From the NCBI GenBank assembly GCA_017545045.1, contig JAFYDA010000087.1, positions 1 through 37,276 of the forward strand: a DNA stretch of 37,276 nucleotides, read 5' to 3'. Position numbers and translations under genes: made by a program. This stretch comes from Prevotella sp. GTDB taxonomy: Bacteria > Bacteroidota > Bacteroidia > Bacteroidales > Bacteroidaceae. The notes under the pieces are model-generated. The model was not told the DNA's origin. It searched no databases and worked only from the letters and a program-made list of their open reading frames with translations. This document shows, one piece after another, positions 18,787 through 28,006 of the stretch (position 1 is its first letter; the number at the start of each line of letters is the position of its first letter).

Positions 18787-20136
18787 ATGGATTTAAATGC
18801 ATTGACAGCCATCTCGCCTATTGATGGCCGCTATCGTAGTAAGACAGAACCGTTGTCAGGATATTTCTCCGAATACGCATTGATACGTTATCGTGTGCGT
18901 GTAGAGATAGAGTATTTCATAACACTCTGTGAGTTGCCCTTACCGCAACTCCAGGATTTCGACCAGAATCTTTTTGAACCGCTTCGCGACATCTACCGGC
19001 AGTTCACGGTGGCCGATGCTTTGCGTGTTAAGGATATTGAGAAGGTGACCAACCATGATGTGAAGGCCGTAGAGTATTTTATCAAGGAGCATCTGGATGT
19101 GATGAGTGGCTTCCCCGCTCAGGCCAAGGAGTTCATCCATTTCGGTCTTACCTCTCAGGATATCAACAATACCAGTGTTCCCCTCAGCATCAAAGAGGCC
19201 CTGGAACAAGTCTACTATCCCCTTCTTGAGGAACTTATTGAGCAGCTCCACGACTATGCTGAGGAGTGGCGCCAGATACCCATGCTTGCCAAGACTCACG
19301 GCCAGCCGGCATCGCCAACCCGTCTGGGTAAGGAAATAATGGTCTATGTCTACCGCCTTGAAGAGCAGTTGCGCTCCCTGAAGGAGACACCCGTCACGGC
19401 CAAGTTCGGCGGTGCCACCGGCAACTTCAATGCCCATCATGTGGCCTACCCCCAGTACGACTGGCGGGACTTCGGCAACCGTTTCGTCAGCGAGAAGCTG
19501 GGACTGGAGCGTGAGCAGTACACCACGCAGATCAGCAATTACGACTGGCAGGCAGCCATCTTCGATGCCATGAAGCGCATCAACACCATAGTCATCGACC
19601 TTGACCGTGATTTCTGGATGTACATATCCATGGACTATTTCAAGCAGAAAATCAAGGCTGGCGAGGTGGGTAGCAGCGCTATGCCGCATAAGGTGAATCC
19701 TATCGACTACGAGAACTCCGAGGGTAACCTTGGCATAGCCAATGCTGTGCTTCAGTTCTTGTCGGCAAAACTGCCCGTCAGCCGTCTGCAGCGTGACCTT
19801 ACCGATTCTACGGTGCTTCGTAACGTCGGTGTTCCCATGGGACATGCTCTCATCGCCTTCCAGTCTACCCTTAAAGGACTGCGCAAGCTGATTCTCAACG
19901 AGTCCAAATTGCAGGAGGATCTTGACAATACATGGGCCGTTGTGGCTGAGGCTATCCAGACCATCCTACGGCGTGAGGCTTACCCCAATCCATACGAGAC
20001 CTTGAAGGCCTTGACCCGCACTAACGAGCGGATGACTGCAGCAACCATCGCAAACTTTATTGATACACTAGACGTCAGCGACTCTGTGAAAGAGGAACTG
20101 CGTGCCATCACTCCCGCCACTTACACCGGGATGTAA
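18787..20136 (+). CDS. purB: adenylosuccinate lyase
   Basis: The 449-residue enzyme catalyses two lyase steps in purine synthesis: SAICAR to AICAR and adenylosuccinate to AMP. The fumarase-superfamily signature SSAMPHKVNPID lies at about 296-307. Other conserved blocks are the KTHGQPASPTRLGKE stretch (with the catalytic His) and the HFGLTSQDINNT stretch. The opening MDLNALTAISPIDGRYRSK is typical of the long PurB form that resembles E. coli PurB. It is followed 27 nt later by a pseudouridine synthase. No TAnnTTTG box is seen between the tRNA-Val terminator and its start. Confidence 0.96.
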   Translation: MDLNALTAISPIDGRYRSKTEPLSGYFSEYALIRYRVRVEIEYFITLCELPLPQLQDFDQNLFEPLRDIYRQFTVADALRVKDIEKVTNHDVKAVEYFIKEHLDVMSGFPAQAKEFIHFGLTSQDINNTSVPLSIKEALEQVYYPLLEELIEQLHDYAEEWRQIPMLAKTHGQPASPTRLGKEIMVYVYRLEEQLRSLKETPVTAKFGGATGNFNAHHVAYPQYDWRDFGNRFVSEKLGLEREQYTTQISNYDWQAAIFDAMKRINTIVIDLDRDFWMYISMDYFKQKIKAGEVGSSAMPHKVNPIDYENSEGNLGIANAVLQFLSAKLPVSRLQRDLTDSTVLRNVGVPMGHALIAFQSTLKGLRKLILNESKLQEDLDNTWAVVAEAIQTILRREAYPNPYETLKALTRTNERMTAATIANFIDTLDVSDSVKEELRAITPATYTGM

Positions 20137-20163
20137 TAAGAAATATACACAAAACAGAACAAT

Positions 20164-21531
20164 ATGGATTTCGAGAAAGAAAAGAATTACGAAGAGAAGC
20201 CTGCAAGCGAACAGAGCACCAGTAGCCGTGACGGCTATCCTCAGGCAGGCAATGGTTTTCAGCGTGACTACCGTGGACGCTCACCGCGTCCGCGCATCCA
20301 CAGTGGACAACGCCCTGCTTTCAACGGTGGTGCAGATCGTCCCAACTACAGTCGTCAGAGTCATGATGACGGCGGTTTCCGTCCCGAGGGATTCGGTGCA
20401 GGCCTGCAGGGCAGTCAAACCCGCGGACAGGGAGGCTCCCGTCCGCGTCCCCGTCAGGCCTATGGCCGTCCCCAGGAAGGTGAGGGCTATAACAACAGAG
20501 GCTACGGACAGCCGCGTTTCGGCTATAACAGCCGGTCCTCCAATGGAGGCTATCAGCAACCTCGCCAGCAGGGAGGTTACCGTCCCCGTTATAATCAGGA
20601 TGGTGAAGACAGAGGTTATCAGAAGTCTTACCGCCCTTCTTATGGCAAACCCTATTCGGCAAGCAAGCCCTACCAGCCGTCTTATAATAATCAGAATAAG
20701 CCCTATGGTCAGAAGACTTTTGGCAAACGTCCCCATACGGCCGACTATGATCCCAATGCCAAGTACAGTCAGAAGAAGCGCATCGAGTACAAGGAAGTTC
20801 ATTACGACCCCAACGAGCCCCTGCGCCTGAATAAGTTCCTTGCCAATGCCGGCGTATGCAGCCGTCGTGAGGCTGACGAGTTCATTCAGGCAGGTGTTGT
20901 CTCCGTCAACGGACAGGTGGTCACCGAACTGGGAACAAAGATCCTGCGTACCGATGAAGTGCGTTTCCACGACCAGCCGGTTTCTCTTGAGAAGAAGGTG
21001 TATGTCCTGCTTAACAAGCCCAAGGACTACGTCACCACCAGCGATGATCCGCAGCAGCGTAAGACTGTTATGGATCTGGTTAAGAATGCCTGCCCAGAGC
21101 GCATTTATCCCGTTGGGCGCCTTGATCGCAACACGACGGGCGTACTTCTGCTTACCAATGATGGCGACCTCGCTTCGAAGCTGACACATCCCAAATATCT
21201 CAAGAAGAAGATTTACCATGTCTTCCTTGATAAGAACGTGACCGCTCATGACTTGCATCAGATTTCCGATGGCATTCAGCTGGAGGATGGCGAGATCAAA
21301 GCTGATGATGTGCAGTATGCTGATGCTGTCGATAAGAAACAGGTGGGAATAGAGATTCACTCTGGTAAGAACCGCATTGTTCGTCGTATTTTCGAGAGCC
21401 TTGGTTATAAGGTGCTCAAGCTCGACCGTGTGCAGTTTGCAGGACTCACTAAGAAGAACCTCCGTCGTGGCGACTGGCGCTACCTCACCGAGGAAGAAGT
21501 CGATCGTCTGCGTATGGGAGCGTATGAGTAA
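20164..21531 (+). CDS. rluB: RsuA/RluB-family rRNA pseudouridine synthase with disordered N-terminus
   Basis: The 455-residue protein has two parts. Residues 1-219 are low complexity, rich in Arg, Gly, Tyr, Gln, Ser and Pro (for example GYRPRYNQDGEDRGY) and predicted to be disordered. From residue 220 there is an S4 RNA-binding domain (LRLNKFLANAGVCSRREAD), then the catalytic domain with GRLDRNTTGVLLLTNDG, where the Asp in RLD is the catalytic residue, and HSGKNRIVRRIFE. RluB modifies 23S rRNA and RsuA modifies 16S rRNA; the family cannot be split safely by eye, so the symbol is tentative. The long extension is far beyond the ~240-290 residues of E. coli relatives. asnS starts 21 nt downstream. 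Confidence 0.85.
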   Translation: MDFEKEKNYEEKPASEQSTSSRDGYPQAGNGFQRDYRGRSPRPRIHSGQRPAFNGGADRPNYSRQSHDDGGFRPEGFGAGLQGSQTRGQGGSRPRPRQAYGRPQEGEGYNNRGYGQPRFGYNSRSSNGGYQQPRQQGGYRPRYNQDGEDRGYQKSYRPSYGKPYSASKPYQPSYNNQNKPYGQKTFGKRPHTADYDPNAKYSQKKRIEYKEVHYDPNEPLRLNKFLANAGVCSRREADEFIQAGVVSVNGQVVTELGTKILRTDEVRFHDQPVSLEKKVYVLLNKPKDYVTTSDDPQQRKTVMDLVKNACPERIYPVGRLDRNTTGVLLLTNDGDLASKLTHPKYLKKKIYHVFLDKNVTAHDLHQISDGIQLEDGEIKADDVQYADAVDKKQVGIEIHSGKNRIVRRIFESLGYKVLKLDRVQFAGLTKKNLRRGDWRYLTEEEVDRLRMGAYE

Positions 21532-21552
21532 ATTTAGAGTTAAGAGTTTCGA

Positions 21553-22995
21553 ATGAGTATGAAACGAACAAAGATAATTGACGTACTGAATAGTACGGAT
21601 TTCGGAAAAGAAATATGTGTGAAGGGCTGGGTGCGCTCGCACCGTGGCAGTAAGAATGTCGACTTCATCGCCCTCAACGATGGCTCTACCATCAAGAATG
21701 TGCAGGTCGTTGCCGATGCAGCTAAGTTTGACGACGAACTGCTGAAGCAGATTACCACTGGTGCCTGCATCTGCGCCGAGGGCACACTGGTTGAGAGCCA
21801 GGGAGCAGGCCAGTCGTCAGAGATTCAGGCCTCCAAGCTTGAGGTTTATGGACTCTGCGGCAACGATTACCCCATGCAGAAGAAGGGTCAGAGTTTCGAG
21901 GCTATGCGCAAGAACGCTCACATGCGCCTGCGCACCAACACCTTCGGAGCCGTGATGCGCATTCGCCACAACATGGCGATGGCCATCCACACCTACTTCC
22001 ACGAGCACGGCTTCTACTATTTCCACACGCCTCTCATCACCGCCAGCGACTGTGAGGGTGCAGGCAACATGTTCCAGGTGACCACCAAGAACCTCTACGA
22101 TCTGAAGAAGGACGAGCAGGGAAAGATCATCTACGACGACGATTTTTTCGGTGAGCAGACTTCGCTCACCGTCAGCGGACAGTTGGAAGGTGAACTGGGA
22201 GCCACCGCACTGGGTGCCATCTACACCTTCGGACCTACCTTCCGCGCTGAGAACTCGAATACCCCTCGCCATCTGGCAGAGTTCTGGATGGTTGAGCCAG
22301 AGGTTGCCTTCCTCGACCAGGAGGAACTGATGGACCTCGAAGAGGATTTTATCAAATATTGCGTGCGCTGGGCACTCGACCACTGTAAGGACGACCTTGA
22401 GTTCCTCAACAAGATGATCGACAAGACCCTCATCGAGCGCCTCGAAGGCGTACTCAAGGAGACTTTCGTACGTCTGCCCTATACCGAAGGCATCAATATC
22501 CTGCAGGAGGCCATCAAGAACGGTAAGAAGTTTGAGTTCCCCTGCAACTGGGGCGATGACTTGGCCAGTGAGCACGAGCGCTACCTCGTGGAGGAGCACT
22601 TCAAGAAGCCCGTCATCATGACCGACTATCCACGTGCCTTCAAGTCGTTCTACATGAAGCAGAACGAAGAGCAGGGCGAGGGTAGTGTAGGCTACAAGGG
22701 TGCTGTTGCTCCTGGTCCTACCATGCAGGGCACCGACGTACTGTTCCCACAGATTGGTGAGATTATCGGCGGCTCAGTCCGTGAGGAGAGCTACGACAAA
22801 CTGATGGCCGAGATTGAGCGTCGCCAGATGGATCAGACCCATCTGTGGTGGTATATCGATACCCGTCGCTGGGGCTCTTGTCCTCACGCTGGTTTCGGAC
22901 TCGGTTTTGAGCGTCTCATCCTTTTTGTGACGGGCATGCAGAACATTCGCGACGTCATTCCGTTCCCGCGCACACCAAAATCAGCAGATTTTTAA
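21553..22995 (+). CDS. asnS: asparaginyl-tRNA synthetase
   Basis: The 480-residue class II synthetase has an N-terminal OB fold (about 15-110, [19 protein letters not shown]), motif 2 ([25 protein letters not shown]) and motif 3 ([15 protein letters not shown]). Sequence style matches AsnS rather than AspS ([11 protein letters not shown] and the ENSNTPRH stretch), and it charges tRNA-Asn. Two ATGs six bases apart (21553 and 21559) could start it; I use the first. It closes a purB-rluB-asnS unit with short gaps. A 435-nt non-coding region follows its stop. Confidence 0.95.
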   Translation: MSMKRTKIIDVLNSTDFGKEICVKGWVRSHRGSKNVDFIALNDGSTIKNVQVVADAAKFDDELLKQITTGACICAEGTLVESQGAGQSSEIQASKLEVYGLCGNDYPMQKKGQSFEAMRKNAHMRLRTNTFGAVMRIRHNMAMAIHTYFHEHGFYYFHTPLITASDCEGAGNMFQVTTKNLYDLKKDEQGKIIYDDDFFGEQTSLTVSGQLEGELGATALGAIYTFGPTFRAENSNTPRHLAEFWMVEPEVAFLDQEELMDLEEDFIKYCVRWALDHCKDDLEFLNKMIDKTLIERLEGVLKETFVRLPYTEGINILQEAIKNGKKFEFPCNWGDDLASEHERYLVEEHFKKPVIMTDYPRAFKSFYMKQNEEQGEGSVGYKGAVAPGPTMQGTDVLFPQIGEIIGGSVREESYDKLMAEIERRQMDQTHLWWYIDTRRWGSCPHAGFGLGFERLILFVTGMQNIRDVIPFPRTPKSADF

Positions 22996-23036
22996 AAAAA
23001 AAATCACAAAGATGATGTTTTTTTTAAAAAATGTAT

Positions 23037-23044
23037 TAACTTTG
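23037..23044 (+). promoter_or_regulatory. isolated -7-like box (TAACTTTG)
   Basis: TAACTTTG followed by GCAG matches TAnnTTTG but has no -33 TTTG and no clear gene directly after it. It could drive a small RNA or the short reading frame at 23118-23183. Confidence 0.45.
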
Positions 23045-23117
23045 CAGACTGAAAATGTGAAACCAACCACTTACCTTATTATATATAAGAAGTGCGTCTA
23101 TAAACACAATAAATAAA

Positions 23118-23183
23118 ATGAGATTGCCTATGAGGAAAAACTTCGTAAATAAACAAAAAAACGGGTCAAAAACGTTAAAATAG
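23118..23183 (+). CDS. possible 21-residue basic small protein or leader peptide
   Basis: ATG to TAG encodes 21 residues with six lysines and two arginines (MRLPMRKNFVNKQKNGSKTL, then Lys). It sits 74 nt after a TAACTTTG box and before the next promoter. There is no clear ribosome site, and in A/T-rich DNA such frames arise by chance, so this is a weak call kept because of its position upstream of a highly expressed gene. Confidence 0.2.
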   Translation: MRLPMRKNFVNKQKNGSKTLK

Positions 23184-23244
23184 CGGTAGAATGGCACTTT
23201 CTGCTCAACTTTTTGGGCTTTTTTCGAAAAAAAATCGGAAATTG

Positions 23245-23276
23245 TTTGCAAGTTTTCAGATTTATATCTATATTTG
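23245..23276 (+). promoter_or_regulatory. complete promoter for the 1317-residue lipoprotein gene
   Basis: TTTG (23245-23248), exactly 20 nt, then TATATTTG (23269-23276) followed by CACC. The predicted start near 23283 gives a leader of about 150 nt, the longest in the window. The strong consensus fits the heavily biased codon use of the gene. Confidence 0.85.
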
Positions 23277-23430
23277 CACCAAAAATTTGGCTCCCTCAGG
23301 GAGAAATAGCGTTTGGATGTGACCTGTAAGAGGCAGTCAGAACTGCAATTTGAGTATAATTTGAGAGAAGATAAAATATAGGAAAAAAGTACAACAACTT
23401 AATTTTTTATTAATTTAATTTTTTAATCGT

Positions 23431-26400
23431 ATGAAAAAAAGATTTTTTGGAACGCTGCTTATGGGAGCATTTTTGATTGCTTCCATGAGTATGTTTGTGT
23501 CTTGTAAGGATTACGATGACGACATCAACAAGAACACGTCGGACATCACTGCCTTGCAGTCACAGGTGCAGACGCTGAAGACAGCCCTCGATCAGGCCAA
23601 GTCTGACGCTACTGCTGCTCATGCTCTTTATGCTACGAAGTCGGAATTGGCCGCTAAGGCAGACCCGTCAGACGTTGCTGCTGTGAAGAAGGCTCTTGAC
23701 GAGGCTGTCAGTGCTCTCTCTGCTGAGGTGAAGGCTATGGTTACCGCCGATCAGCTGACCAAGGCTATTGAGGCTGCTCAGGCTACTCTTCAGGCTGCCA
23801 TCGACGGCAAGGCTTCTCAGGCTGACCTGGATGCCCTCGCACTGAAGGTTGCTGCCATTGATCCCCAGCTGAACCAGATCAAGACTGACCTGCTGGCTGA
23901 GATTGACAAGGCTGCAAAGGCTGCCAACGATAACATTGAGGCTCAGAAGAAGGCTATCGAGGCTCTCGAGGCTGCTCTGAAGGCTGCTAACGACGTGAAC
24001 GCTGCTCAGGATGCCGCTATCAAGGCTCTACAGGACGCTCTCGGTGGTGAGGGTGACAGCGAGTCTATCAAGGCTCTGGCTGATGACATCGCCGCTCTGA
24101 AGGCTTCTGTTGCTACCTTGGCTTCTGCTGACGCTGTGAAGGCTCTGGAGGACAAAATTGCTGCCCTCGAGACTGCCAACGCCCAGCTGGCTGAGATCCA
24201 GGCAAGTGTTGATAACGCTACTAAGGACGTTGCTGACGTGAAGGTTGCCATGAAGGAGGCTTCTGACATGGTTGACAAGGCTGCTGCCACTGTGAACCTG
24301 CTGACTGTCTTCGTTGACAAGCGTTTGACCTCTCTCGTGCTCCGTCCCGACTTCTACTGGGGTGGTATCGAGGCTGTAGAGTGCCCCGCTCTCTACAATG
24401 TGCCCATCTATTGCGTTGCTAAGAATGAGAAGGCTGCTGTTGTTGGTGACTATACCAAGAGTGAGCAGTTCCAGATTCTGAAGAGTAAGGAGAAGTTCTA
24501 TGCTCCTGGTGTGCCTTACGACTCTACTTACACTTATACTCCGCTTGCAGAGGCTACTTATCACATGAACCCCAGCAGCGCTAACATCGCCGGTAATACT
24601 TGGGAGTTCTATTCTAACATTGCTGCTGTCCGCACTCGTGCAAACGGTCATGGTACGCTGGCTATTCCTGCCAACGACGGTGTGATTGCTGAGAGCGACT
24701 ATGCTAACGGCTTCCTGACAGTGAAGTTCACTCCGGACTGGGAGTATATCTACAAGCTGGCTCGCACTGGTAGCAATAGATATGCTGGTTATGCAGAGAA
24801 TTATCCTGACAGCTGGACTACTTACACAAATCCCGATCCTACAGATCCTACCTCTACGATTACAACTACTCGTGACTATTACAGCAATCTCTATGTTTAT
24901 GACAACCAGACTGGTACTGTTATTGATACTTTGAATGTTGGTGGTTGGTATAATCGTACTAATACTGTCTACAATTGGCTGGCTGACTCTGCAGCTATGG
25001 TTGCTCTGAAGGTGAACGTAGGTGATACATCTGTCGTTTCTGACTATGCTCGTTTGGCTCCTATCTTCTATGATAACCTTTATCTTGCTGATAAGACATG
25101 GAAAGACTATGCTCACAGAGATTGGGTTGGTAGCTACGACCTCTTCCGTGATGTTGTAGACCGTATCAACAGCAATAGCTTCTGGGATACTTATACTGGT
25201 GCTTCAGTTTCCAACGTTCATCCTATCGTTTATGACAGCAAGCTGAACCTGAGCGAGCTCATCGAGACTCACTACACCGTACGTAGCTATGGTGGTGAAG
25301 CTTATGTTTCTCACGAAGTAATGTCTGAGGAAATCATGAAGAAGCTCAACCTGCACTATGAGTTCGACTACATTGAGTACACCAAGGGTGGTAATATGAC
25401 TGACGAGACCCAGCACATCCAGCTGGTGAAGGAGAACGACAGCGTCTATGCTTATCCTCGTAACGTTGACGTCAACGGTAAGCGTATTGACAATGCAACC
25501 GCTAACAAGTCAGCTGTTGGCCGTGAGCCGGTAATCCGTGTCACGCTCGTTGATAACGAAGGCCGTATCTACTCATGGGGTTATGAGAAGATTAAGATCG
25601 TTTCTGAGGCTCCGAAACCCATTGAGCCTATGACCATCTCGTTCGGTGGTGACTACTACATGGACTGCGATGCTAACGCTACTCTGACTTGGTCTCAGAT
25701 TGAGTACAACATCTACAACAACCTGCTTGGTATCTCTAAGACAGAGTTCGAGACTCAGTACAGATTCGACGGCTATTGGGGCTATGACGCTCTTACTGCT
25801 ACTACTTATCCTATCTTCAACCAGTATGTATTTGTTGATGGTCAGTATGTAAATGTGAACTCTAAGGCTTATCAGCCTAATCCTGCACTGGCTAACTACT
25901 GGCCGTACAAGGAAATTGGTGAGGTTCAGGAAATCCGTGACGCTAACGATCCTACCACTAATGTGCTGAACTGGCACGTATATCCGGCCGATGGTGACTT
26001 CCAGTATATCATGGATCTTGCTAAGATTGATGAGAAGGGTATTTCTACCGAGGCTCTGCCTGTAACCGTTCGCTTCAATAATGTTGCTGGTGGTTCTCCC
26101 GTCTACGTGAACCTCGACATTCCTAAGACGAAGCTGCACTTCGCAGTGGCTGAGGCTCTTGGTAAGACCACTGCTGGTTGGAAGCAGAACAACAGTGAGG
26201 CTGCTCCTACGAAGGCTGACGAGTCTGACTTCGCTGAAGTACACTACTCTGTTCCCACAATTGCTGAGCATCCCGCTAACCTTGCTGATACTGAGTTCTC
26301 TAAGGACATTCTTGAGTCGTTCAAGAAGCGTACCGTGCTCCTCAGTGCTCTTGATCCTCACTTCACCAAGTTCGCTGGTGCTGGTGTAAGCTTCAAGTTC

Positions 26401-27384
26401 GTTGCTCCTGAAAAGGGTAAGAATGCTACCAATATCAATGCTGTCGAAGGCTTGTGGACTGTTAAGGGTGTCAGCGGTGCTGAGTATACTCTGGCTGTTT
26501 CTGCCGACGGTTTGAAGGTTCAGATTGTTAGCTTCTATGATTGGTTCGTTGTTGACCGCATTCCTGCTAACGCTACTGTGCTGGGTGCAGGTGCCGAGAT
26601 TGACGTTGTTACCTTGAATCCTGTTCCGGGCTCTGGTTCTACTCTGCCTACTCAGATCAAGCTGGCTAACAACCGTTACGCTCAGGATATCTTGAACTAT
26701 GTTGGTTATCTGTCTGGTAAGAACGCTACCGATAAGTACACTCCGTGGTGCACTTCTGAGGATGAGATGTTCACTGTCTTCTTGCAGATTATTCCTGATA
26801 ATGTTGCCGGTTGCTACGACCTGCTGCTGAAGAACAACTACTTCAAGGTTCGCTTCCAGCGTCCTATCAACGTCTACAGCAAGACTAAGGAGATTACCGA
26901 CGCTAAGAACGATGTCCAGGAAGTTAAGGTTACCGATCTGCTCGGTATTAAGGACTGGCGTCTGTACAACCTTGCTTCGAGCAGCTCTGACGGCTCTTCG
27001 AACATCAAGCAGGAGTTCTACGGCGTGAAGAACCTGACCTCTACGACCTCTACTAACAGCTACCAGGTTGGTTACTATGGTGATCTGCGCGACGCTTACA
27101 CAGACTACGCTGCTACAACACGTACTCTGCTGGATGCTACTCAGATCAGCAAGATTGAGGCTCTCGACCTCGTGAGCGATATTCCTGCTCTTGAGAGTCC
27201 GTACCTGACCACCAACGGTCACACCTGGATCAAGTACACCAACAAGGGTGATAACGTGGCTGACTTCCACATCTACGTGCCCATCTACGTTACTTACACC
27301 TATGGTGAGTGGCTGCCTTACACTCAGAAGGTTTACGGTATCATCACTGTTAAGCATACCACGAACCACGCTCGTCAGGACTAA
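23431..27384 (+). CDS. large coiled-coil surface lipoprotein of unknown function
   Basis: The 1317-residue protein starts with a lipoprotein signal peptide and cysteine at Cys25 (MFVSC), followed by KDYDDD, an acidic stretch of the sort associated with surface export of Bacteroidota lipoproteins. Residues ~36-290 are Ala/Lys/Asp-rich heptad repeats that should form a long coiled coil, with short turns such as ALGGEGDSESIK. Then a boundary (LTSLVLRPDFYWGGIEAVE) opens ~1000 residues of Tyr/Thr/Asn/Val-rich, strand-like sequence, probably several beta-sandwich domains. No enzyme motif is seen. Codons are unusually uniform (Ala mostly GCT, Lys nearly always AAG), unlike neighbouring genes, which suggests very high expression. 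I recall similar SCKDYDDDI proteins as uncharacterised in Prevotella and Bacteroides. A surface stalk-and-head, S-layer-like or adhesin role is inference. A full promoter precedes and a strong terminator follows, so it is transcribed alone. Confidence 0.85.
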   Translation: MKKRFFGTLLMGAFLIASMSMFVSCKDYDDDINKNTSDITALQSQVQTLKTALDQAKSDATAAHALYATKSELAAKADPSDVAAVKKALDEAVSALSAEVKAMVTADQLTKAIEAAQATLQAAIDGKASQADLDALALKVAAIDPQLNQIKTDLLAEIDKAAKAANDNIEAQKKAIEALEAALKAANDVNAAQDAAIKALQDALGGEGDSESIKALADDIAALKASVATLASADAVKALEDKIAALETANAQLAEIQASVDNATKDVADVKVAMKEASDMVDKAAATVNLLTVFVDKRLTSLVLRPDFYWGGIEAVECPALYNVPIYCVAKNEKAAVVGDYTKSEQFQILKSKEKFYAPGVPYDSTYTYTPLAEATYHMNPSSANIAGNTWEFYSNIAAVRTRANGHGTLAIPANDGVIAESDYANGFLTVKFTPDWEYIYKLARTGSNRYAGYAENYPDSWTTYTNPDPTDPTSTITTTRDYYSNLYVYDNQTGTVIDTLNVGGWYNRTNTVYNWLADSAAMVALKVNVGDTSVVSDYARLAPIFYDNLYLADKTWKDYAHRDWVGSYDLFRDVVDRINSNSFWDTYTGASVSNVHPIVYDSKLNLSELIETHYTVRSYGGEAYVSHEVMSEEIMKKLNLHYEFDYIEYTKGGNMTDETQHIQLVKENDSVYAYPRNVDVNGKRIDNATANKSAVGREPVIRVTLVDNEGRIYSWGYEKIKIVSEAPKPIEPMTISFGGDYYMDCDANATLTWSQIEYNIYNNLLGISKTEFETQYRFDGYWGYDALTATTYPIFNQYVFVDGQYVNVNSKAYQPNPALANYWPYKEIGEVQEIRDANDPTTNVLNWHVYPADGDFQYIMDLAKIDEKGISTEALPVTVRFNNVAGGSPVYVNLDIPKTKLHFAVAEALGKTTAGWKQNNSEAAPTKADESDFAEVHYSVPTIAEHPANLADTEFSKDILESFKKRTVLLSALDPHFTKFAGAGVSFKFVAPEKGKNATNINAVEGLWTVKGVSGAEYTLAVSADGLKVQIVSFYDWFVVDRIPANATVLGAGAEIDVVTLNPVPGSGSTLPTQIKLANNRYAQDILNYVGYLSGKNATDKYTPWCTSEDEMFTVFLQIIPDNVAGCYDLLLKNNYFKVRFQRPINVYSKTKEITDAKNDVQEVKVTDLLGIKDWRLYNLASSSSDGSSNIKQEFYGVKNLTSTTSTNSYQVGYYGDLRDAYTDYAATTRTLLDATQISKIEALDLVSDIPALESPYLTTNGHTWIKYTNKGDNVADFHIYVPIYVTYTYGEWLPYTQKVYGIITVKHTTNHARQD

Positions 27385-27410
27385 GAAAGATTAGACCTTA
27401 GATAATAAGG

Positions 27411-27441
27411 AGGGGTGTCAACTCGTTGGCACCCCTTTTTC
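27411..27441 (+). terminator. strong rho-independent terminator after the surface lipoprotein
   Basis: AGGGGTGTCAA (27411-27421), loop CTCG, TTGGCACCCCT (27426-27436) with one G-U pair, then TTTTTC. An open frame that could extend the next gene upstream would begin inside this hairpin, which argues for the later start at 27462. Confidence 0.93.
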
Positions 27442-27461
27442 TAAAGAATAACGATAGAGAA

Positions 27462-27977
27462 ATGAAGAAAATATTACTTATTTCCGTTCCTGCCGTGGCC
27501 CTGTTGCTCTGTCTTGTCGGGTGCAAACCTTCCAAGCAGGCACCCGTTGAGGAGGAGACTCCCACCATCCTTCAGCCGAAGTCGGAGTACACGCGTGAGG
27601 ACACCGTCCAGGTGCGTGAACTTGTCGACAATCTCCTGACGGAGCTGAATGCCCACCAGTTCGACAAGGCTGTGAGCATGCTCTCGTTCCTAAATTACGA
27701 CAGCATCGTGCCTCTGTCAAAGGAGCAGGCCCAGCGCCAGAAGCAGGTTTTCACCGCCGTGAAGGGTATCCGTTACGAGGCTGGCGACCTGATCTTCCAT
27801 GAAGAGAAGGACAACCAGGTGAAGTTCCGCGTCATCCTTTTCGAGCGTGAGCCCGGTGATGACCGTCCCAACGAGGTGTCGTTTGCCCTCCGTCCAGTGC
27901 GCCGCAACGGTGTATGGTATCTGACGATGGCCGACGACATGACATCGACCAACGGCAAGAGCGAGATCAAGAATTAA
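27462..27977 (+). CDS. small lipoprotein, possibly NTF2-like
   Basis: The 171-residue protein has a lipoprotein signal with Cys21 (CLVGC) after a hydrophobic core. The mature part is a short acidic, Pro-rich linker (PVEEETPTI) and one compact domain of about 130 residues. Its pattern, a helix with LVDNLLTELNAHQFDKAVSMLS then strands ending in GVWYLTMADD, resembles NTF2-like/SnoaL-type domains, but I cannot confirm this by eye. No catalytic motif is visible. The start at 27462 is chosen because upstream codons lie in the terminator. It is 29 nt before the ompA-like gene, so the two are likely co-transcribed. Function unknown; an outer-membrane or periplasmic accessory role is inferred from location. 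Confidence 0.75.
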   Translation: MKKILLISVPAVALLLCLVGCKPSKQAPVEEETPTILQPKSEYTREDTVQVRELVDNLLTELNAHQFDKAVSMLSFLNYDSIVPLSKEQAQRQKQVFTAVKGIRYEAGDLIFHEEKDNQVKFRVILFEREPGDDRPNEVSFALRPVRRNGVWYLTMADDMTSTNGKSEIKN

Positions 27978-28006
27978 TGAAATAACGAATTAACACTGAC
28001 TATTTT

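Larger units (their letters stand above)
22996..23430. other. 435-nt non-coding region upstream of the surface lipoprotein gene
   Basis: A/T-rich. It holds a -7-like box TAACTTTG (23037-23044), a possible 21-codon basic reading frame (ATG 23118 to TAG 23183), a weak T/A-rich inverted repeat (about 23217-23233), a complete promoter (23245-23276), a ~150-nt leader with a small hairpin CTCCC/GGGAG (23291-23303) and a GCAGT/ACTGC hairpin (23333-23346), and a very A/T-rich run right before the ATG at 23431. No convincing gene of normal size was found on either strand. Confidence 0.7.

Noticed and set aside
20281-21642. 453-codon minus-strand open frame opposite the pseudouridine synthase gene
   Set aside because: It mirrors the repetitive R/G/Y/Q codons of the plus-strand gene and contains no family pattern; the plus-strand product has clear S4 and catalytic motifs.
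23036-23251. 71-codon minus-strand frame with a hydrophobic segment in the 435-nt gap
   Set aside because: There is no promoter box in the correct orientation, composition is that of A/T-rich DNA, and it overlaps the likely promoter and leader elements of the plus strand.
24028-27369. Long minus-strand open frames (362 and 598 codons) opposite the giant lipoprotein gene
   Set aside because: They arise from the biased codon use (GCT, AAG, GAC) of the plus-strand gene, which avoids stops on the other strand. They have no signal, promoter or recognisable motif.
27426-27461. Earlier start for the small lipoprotein gene
   Set aside because: The codons lie in the terminator hairpin of the upstream gene and would bury the lipoprotein signal peptide.
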